In this document: positions 57,851-64,000 of the stretch, piece after piece
Numbering within the stretch: the first letter of the stretch is position 1
Layout: each line of letters starts with the position of its first letter
Source: Phyllostachys edulis
Lineage: Eukaryota > Streptophyta > Magnoliopsida > Poales > Poaceae
NCBI GenBank assembly: GCA_036346405.1
Contig: CM070553.1
Location: 72,170,976-72,234,975, forward strand
Direction of reading: 5' to 3'
DNA: 64,000 nt
The notes under the pieces: generated by a model
Database searches by the model: none
What the model was told of the DNA's origin: nothing
What the model saw: only the letters and a program-made list of their open reading frames with translations
Program-made: the position numbers and the translations under genes

Positions 57851-58359
57851 ATATTGCATTCGATAATAGTCTCCATACCACCTCTCTTGACAATAATTGG
57901 ACATACAAAGGCATTGGGAATAACTATAAAGCTTAAAACAGGAATTTAAATTACTTGAATATAAATACGCATGCAATAATAATTTAAAACAGAATTTAAA
58001 TAATTTTAAATACTGGGTGCAAATATGGTCAAGAATGTAACTTGCCTTGCTTAATGGATTAATCTCAAACGGCGTTGAAATCCGGTCGTCCAAGTCGTTA
58101 AATCTATCGCAGTAAACGATCCGAATTCAAATAATTTTCAAATAAAATCCAAATAAAATCCAAAAATTATAACATAAATACTGCTAGGAAGGTATTGATT
58201 TTATATGAATTTAGGAAGTTGAATCGACGCAATCGGAGTTCGTATGAGTGAGAACGAAATTCCGGAAGGTTGAATATTACATGAAATAATAAAATTCCGA
58301 AAATTGTACTATTAATCGGACATTATGGTTTCGGATAACTGAGAACAAAGAAGAAGTTT

Positions 58360-59850
58360 TATGGCCAAGGAGAGAAAGTATGATGTTGCACGTGTTGAGG
58401 CGAACTCAATGGTGTTGACGGCTTAGCGAGAGGGTCTTCGATGGCGACATAGTCCGACAGAGAAAAACCTTCAGCAGACGGCGGACGGTCGTCGGCGTTG
58501 CGGGCAAACGGAGAGAAGTTAGCGAGTGAGGTTGGCGGCGATTTGAAGAGAAAACCGCGGGGAACACAACGCTCACCTTGGTTGGGGCGGAAAGCGCATG
58601 GTCGGCCGGTGGCGGCAACGACGCGCAAAATGGACCAAATAATTAATGGAAATTAAATAAAATCTAGAAATTGCAAAATAAATACTAAAAATAATAGATG
58701 AATTTAGATGAATTTAGGTGAAGGAATCAACGGATTTGGAGCTTGCATGAGAGAGAACGGATTTTTGGAAGATTAAAAGGATCCTGTACAAAGTAAAGCA
58801 TGAATAGGATATTTGACACTGTTCACTATCTTCTCCAGGTAGCCGAGCACCACGCTTTGGAAAAAAAAAATGGCGCCATGGTGGGTGGTGCTCGATGAGT
58901 TCAATGACGAAGGTGAGCATCCCAAGAGCACGATCGACGCGGCGGGGTAGAGACGATGCGGCCGGCGCTAGCTCGACGGCGACGCAATTTACAAAAGAGG
59001 AAGCTTCGGTCTATGGTTTAGATAACGGCGTTGCCGGCGAACGGCGGCATTCCGACGGCCGGCGAGGGGTGGAATGGAGAGAGGGGACGACGGGATGCCG
59101 GTGCTCACCTCGGTTGGGGAGAGACGCGACGGATGGTCGGAGGCGAGGACGACGACGCGTCGGCACGGCTTGGCTCACGGTGGCGGCGGTGCTCGGCGAT
59201 GCTCCGCGAAGGCGAGGGAGCACGGTGTAGAACAGCGTCGGCGAAGCTAGTGGTGTGGTCGATGGTGCCGGGGCTTCACCGTAGGAGGCGCAATTGACCG
59301 ACTAACGGCGTTCGGACCTCGAGTTTCAACTTCCAAATTCGGCCAAATCATGGGGAGAGGGGAGGAGAGATTTTGAGGGTGGGTTGTGGTTGTGGAGAGG
59401 CACCTGGTGCTCCTTTTTATAGGGGCGGAGGGGAGCCGAAACGTCGGGGAGGCGAAGAGCTACGGGCGACAGATTTGGTTGCGAAATGAAACGATTAAAT
59501 TAACTGCGTGTGATGGGGGAATCGTGCAATGGAAGGTGCTGCGACGTGCGTGGCGTTATCTGGACGTTTAACTTCGACGGAATCAATTTTGATGGCTTGA
59601 GTGAAGAGAAAAGGGGAGAGAGGTGGTGGCAGCCATTAATGGAGTTTGGAGCTCCTTGCTTTGGTTTTAATGGCAGTAAAGGGAGAGAGGAAGCAAGGGG
59701 AGAGAGATGGCGGTGGCCGGCAGGGGCGGCGCGACGAGGAGTGGCACCGGCGGCGGTCGGCGGTGGCCGAGCTAGGCAAGCAAAGGGGCGGCGCTGCCAT
59801 TTTAGTGGCTTCGGCCATTTTTTTGTTCTCTCGAGAAGACAACAGAAGAT
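58360..59850 (-). other. GC-rich island and promoter region of the giant LTR
   Basis: GC-rich with overlapping low-complexity frames on both strands (58895-59230, 59510-59920 and others). The minus TATAAAAA at 59414-59421 suggests transcription leftward across the island. No protein family recognised. Confidence 0.45.
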
Positions 59851-60530
59851 GAACCGTGGGGAAGATGAGAGAGAAATAAAGAGAGCACTAAAGGAAATAA
59901 AGAAGTCTATAGTGATTTGAAACCAAAAGGTTTTGTTGGCAGCCTAAGCAATGGGTCACTTGGAGTTAAGCGTGCTGTGCTTGGAGTAATGTGAGGAAGG
60001 GTAACCCGATGGGAAGTTTGCTGCCCGCACATGAAAAAGATTTTTTTAAAAATATATTTTTTTTCCGGATTACTGTTCACTGGCTATTGTTTACGGTCCT
60101 AACAGTTTTTTATTTTTATTTTTTTATTTTCGAAATAAAGAAAATGCATTAAATCAAATATTTTTAGAACATAGCAAATAGGGTTCAAAAATTCTAGAAA
60201 AATTCATAAAATTCCTAGAATTATTTTGAACTTAATAAAATAATTCTAATGTAAAGTTGGCTTTTATTTTTGCACATAATTTATTTGGCTTTAAAATAAT
60301 TAGGGATAGTTTTTTTAAAAAAAATCTCGAAAATTTTAGAAATTAATTAATTTTTATTTTTCAACTTTAACTCAAATAAAACTTCAAAAACTTTAATAAA
60401 ACTTTAATTTTGACTTTTAAAACTTCAGAAATTCAAATAAAGCAATCAAACTCTTTCAAATTTCAGAAAATCCAATAAAATAATAATTTTATTTAATTTT
60501 AATTTGGTAACAGAACTTTAGGCTGTTACA

Positions 60531-60730
60531 CAACATTCTAGGACTAAGCATATTGACATTCGTTACCATTTCCTTAGAGACCATGTTGAGAAGGGTGATG
60601 TTGTGCTTCATTTTGTTGAGTCTGAGCAACAAAGTTCTTGACATTTTCACTAAAGTTCTTGATTCTTCTCGCTTTTGCTTTTCTCAAGGGGAGAATTGGG
60701 GGTTGTTAGTCCTCTTGGCCTGTTTTGAGG
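60531..60730 (+). pseudogene. pol: Copia 2 RNase H, last part
   Basis: Resumes after the target copy: RTKHIDIRYHFLRDHV then EKGDVVLHFVESEQQ, a frameshift near 60635, and DIFTKVLDSSRF in the next frame. This is the normal C-terminus of copia pol. With the solo LTR removed it follows directly from 55772. Confidence 0.85.
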
Positions 60731-60739
60731 GGGAGTTTG

Positions 60740-62214
60740 CTCTTTTTGCATTCATTGTACCATAATGCATTTTAAACTTCAGCAACTTGCATTGTAATAT
60801 AACCTTATGGAGCTTTGATTATTATCCTTGTATGACATGTTTTCATACTTTATACCCTGCCATGTCTTGTGCTAGCTTGCTAGATGTCTTTTATGGCTTT
60901 TTATGTATAGCTTAGCTTTTGTCATGCTAGCTTTATTATCTGTGAGCAAACCTGAATCATAATATGACTTGTTGGATCTGGTGACTAGTTTTGCTTTAGT
61001 GATCCTCTTATGATTCATGCCATGTCATATAGGCTTAATTGAGTCTGAACTTATTCTTGAGTTTTAAATTGAGCTGTGCTAATTCTCAAGTCAAGCAAAT
61101 GAAAAATGAGCTTTTTGTGTGAAAAGTGATCTCATCAATTCTTTCTTATGAGACGCTTGCCATTGCACTAGGCATGAACTCGGGGGAGTTTTGGATGACC
61201 AGACTATTCTCTTAAGCTTGTGTTGCTTGGGATGGTCGTAGTGAGGCTTGAGATCTAGCACAATGCTAAGAAAACAAATTGGCAATTGGTTGAAGCTTAG
61301 AAGGCGATTGTGGATGGCTCCTAGTCCAAGACTTGCTTTACTAAGATAAAATTAATCATTTTCAAAGAAAGTACTCAATGTGCTAAATTCTAAATGCTTG
61401 AACAAATTGATTCAAAATTGATCTCAAAGTGCTCAAAATCGACTCTTTTTCTAGCTTCGCTCGGTTTTGCTTATAGACTTGGCTTTGACTCATTTTTGGA
61501 TACCTTTAGTTAAACTGTGATCTTGAGCAACTGGTCATGCCTTCAATTCATTTAATCTCAGATTATTGCTATTTTGGCCTTAGCTTTGCTGTACATGTTT
61601 TGCCATACTTGCTTATAGCTTCTTCACATAATATGGCTTAGTGTAATACTTGTACAGTCTTCATGGATAATCTTCATGGCTCCTTTTGCTCAAATTACAA
61701 ACAAAACAAACAAAAAAAATGAAAAAAATGAAAAATTACAAAAATTACAGCCATTCCATTACTTTCATGCTCTATCTTCTTCCATGCACCTTGATGAATT
61801 CATTGTCAAAGGGGGAGAAAGATTGGTAAAAATGTTGTTTTAGAGCTTTTTTGGAGTCATAGGTTTTTTATTGATCATAGTGAGTGGGATCATCTCTATT
61901 GCATTCTTTTGGTCTTATTTGCCTTTTCTGAAGTTGATTTGCAATTCTTGAAGACTCACAATGATCAAAGGTCATTTCGAACAATTGTTCTTTCATATGG
62001 ACCTTAAGTGAGATTTTGACCCGTTTACGAAAATGAAGCTTTCTTGCCTTCTTTTGCCGTTTCTCACTTGTCGATACTATTCGAGCTAGCTTGGTCATTT
62101 CCTTTGCTTTTTCTTGCATTTGGACCAAGTTGTGCCTTTGATCGAAAACGTCGAGTTCTTACTCTTTCAAATCTCAAAACATTCATTTGTGGGAAATTGC
62201 CAATGTGTTCATCA
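60740..62214 (+). other. Copia 2 non-coding tail
   Basis: No coding and no env-like frame. It keeps the 61-bp conserved segment once (61286-61346) and GGGGGAG runs as in copia 1. Purine tract AAGGGGGAGA at 62214-62223. Confidence 0.6.
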
Positions 62215-62224
62215 AGGGGGAGAT

Positions 62225-64000
62225 TGTGGATATCATGGAGATATGTTCACGATCTTAATGTGATGGTACAATTGGCAATAGCTTCTTTGGTTTGTCGAAT
62301 CGATCGTTTTCGGTTTTGTTGAAATCCTGTTTTCAGCAAGTGTCAGGATAATCGGTAGTACCGGCGTGTAATGCGCGGTACTACCGCGATTACCGCAAGC
62401 AAAGCGGTATGGTTTTTCCAGAACGGGTGTAATTTGTGTTTTGGATTTCTCGATGAGCGGTAGTACCGTGCTATGGTTGCTGGTAGTACCGCATGACGGA
62501 ACGACCGCGTGTGAGCGGTATGGTTTTTCCAGAACAAGTGTTTTTGGAAGTTTTGGATTTCCTTGAAGAGCGGTACGACCGCGACTATGGGTCTTGATAC
62601 TCATGATCTTGATGGTAGTACCGGCCATAACATGGCGGTAGTACCGTTTTTGGAATGATTTGAGCTGAATGTTATTTCAATTTGAGAATTGTTTTTGGGT
62701 TTTGTCATTTCCATGTTTGTTAATGCATATATGTTGCATATTGCATGTTTTGAGCTAACGTGGGTCAAGTTGTGAAGAACTTGTTCCCGGAGACGATTTC
62801 TTGGTCTATTGCTGTGCAGGTGGCTTGCAGGTCAATGACGGTCAACGGCGAGGAGGATCGGGACTAAGCTAGGAGAGTTGAGGTCTAGAATGATCATGGA
62901 TGCCGGGTGAGGTCAGGTGACTCAAGCATGGCATGAGATGGACGAGTGGATCGAACCGATTCGATCTGTTGGTTGGATCAAGCGGCGCGGGGGTCGGTGC
63001 AAGTGCCTTGGAGGTTCCGATGGGATTCGGACGGGAGAGACTTGCCGACATGATGAGAGCCGTTGATCAACCTACACGTATGAAAGCGGCGATTGCTTGA
63101 CAGATTGGACTCGGTCCATGGAGAAGGATCGAGAAGGGGTATTTTGGTAATTTCACCAAATACCACCTTGGTGACCTAATGCCAACCCGCGGTGCAAGAC
63201 GGTGCGTCAAGAAGTGGTTTAGGTCAAGAAAAGTGAAGACAGCGCTTTAAAATGCGTGCGTGTGTGTCCCGTTTGTTATTGGGCCTAACGGGAGCCCATT
63301 AGGGTTAAGTCTTCTAGAAGCTCTAGGCCTCATATAAATAGAGAGGGTGCTGTTCACAGCAGCCCAAGTACTTCATTTGCAAACCCTAGTTTGGTTTTTA
63401 GGGTTTAGGGAAGAAAAGAGAGGCATAGGCTCTAGTGAGATGGATTGATGTGTATGCTCTTGGATGGAGCTCTTGTCCTCCTTGAGGGAGTGCCTGTGAC
63501 CAGCAACATCATGAATCAATCTATGGATGTTCTTCCAAAGATGAGCTCCCCTCTTGTGTTCTTCATTCTCTTTTGATGATTTTTGGTGCTTCCTTGATCC
63601 ATTGGTTTTTGGTTGTTCTTGTGCACTCTTATTCCTTGCTGTGACATGTGGGAACGTATCTAAGGTCACCTAGATCATCAATCTCCCACGAGCAAGAGTT
63701 GGATCAAGTTTTTCGTTTTGCTCGGTTCTTTGCCCTTCTTAGGTAAAACTGAAAAAGATCGAAACTTTGACGTAGATCTAGACGATCGCCACTTGGAATA
63801 GGTTCCTAATACCCATAGGAAGGTGTGTTCTAAATTTGGTGGAGTTTGGCCTTACGGTTTAAAAGTTACGTCGATTTTCGATTTTGTTTTCAGGCTGTTT
63901 CTGTTCATCGTCAGGACGATCGGTAGTACCGCACTTTTGCCTGAGGTAGTACCGCGATGCGGTAGTACCGCACTTACAACAGTGGTAGTACCTTTGTCCC
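62225..64000 (+). repeat. 3' LTR of copia 2, left part; runs off the window
   Basis: TGTGGATATCATGGAG onward, nearly identical to 35083-36938 apart from short indels in the palindromic cluster. Promoter motifs: TGGGCC 63280-63285, TTAGGGTTA 63299-63307, TATAAATA 63333-63340. Confidence 0.9.

Larger units (their letters stand above)
55773..60530 (-). mobile_element. Giant solo LTR in copia 2 RNase H, target duplication CAACA
   Basis: Begins TGTAAGACCCGGG and ends GGCTGTTACA, flanked by CAACA at 55768-55772 and 60531-60535; 4758 bp, no gag or pol. It shares hairpin (56081-56099) and conserved block (56401) with the others. A TATA box on the minus strand (TATAAAAA, 59414-59421) sits upstream of a GC-rich island (58360-59400) in the sense of the element. 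A degenerate AT-rich repeat fills 57190-57850. Instead of GAGGTC repeats it has AT-rich sequence near its right end. Confidence 0.9.
35083..64000 (+). mobile_element. Second copia element (copia 2), interrupted, deleted, and open at the right
   Basis: Begins with an LTR at 35083 (TGTGGATATCATGGAG) inserted in the hAT and runs past the window end in its 3' LTR. A gypsy element sits in its 5' LTR. A deletion then removed the rest of that LTR, the primer site and the start of gag; the element resumes in mid-gag near 50446. Pol is cut by a solo LTR at 55773-60530. It is homologous to copia 1 throughout but a distinct subfamily, since the LTRs differ strongly in their palindromic clusters. The RT and RNase H here are better kept than in copia 1. 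Confidence 0.85.

Overview
This window looks like a gene-poor, transposon-dense stretch of a grass (Poaceae) nuclear genome. The signs are plant introns, LTR retrotransposons primed by initiator tRNA-Met, a Helitron end that fits the published grass terminal consensus, a Stowaway-like MITE and a hAT-like end. I see no bacterial-type operon, no tRNA or rRNA gene, and no protein-coding gene that is intact from start to stop.

Layout. Bases 1-262 hold a broken exon of an unrecognised plant gene. A sense-strand Helitron-like 5' end lies at 263. It is followed by a decayed plant gene (996-3088) with recognisable exons and splice sites. A second Helitron, on the minus strand, runs from its 5' end at 34205 to its 3' end at 3161. 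It was only about 4.4 kb before later insertions: a Stowaway-like MITE (4723-4969), a giant solo LTR (5381-9829), a small solo LTR (10155-10847) and a Ty1-copia element (copia 1, 12008-33204). Copia 1 itself carries two giant solo LTRs (14980-20396 and 27281-31918). To the right, a hAT-like element (from 34795) is cut by a second copia element (copia 2, 35083 to beyond the window end). Copia 2 holds a broken Ty3-gypsy element of the Tekay/Del type in its 5' LTR (36939 to about 50445) and another giant solo LTR in its RNase H region (55773-60530).

The insertion boundaries are well supported. Five elements have both 5-bp target duplications visible: AAAGC, CATAA, ACATC, GGTCG plus ATTGA inside copia 1, and CAACA inside copia 2. 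The two copia elements belong to one SIRE/Maximus-like lineage, with a gag of about 900 codons and LTRs of 1.7 kb or more. The giant solo LTRs (4.4-5.4 kb) are the same kind of LTR as the 5.5-kb LTR of the gypsy element, and all lie in the same orientation.

No new gene system was found. The most interesting signals are non-coding. (1) A short hairpin with compensatory base changes is kept in six giant LTR copies. (2) An array of eight near-palindromes with matched arm changes lies upstream of the likely gypsy promoter. (3) Exact matches to the plant M-phase activator (MSA) consensus are built into the LTR tandem repeats. (4) A site II plus telo-box promoter layout is identical in all four copia LTR copies. 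(5) One gypsy LTR has a segment replaced by pol sequence. (6) An in-frame UAG sits at the gag-pol border of both copia elements. Strands, boundaries and motifs were read by eye; no database search was possible.
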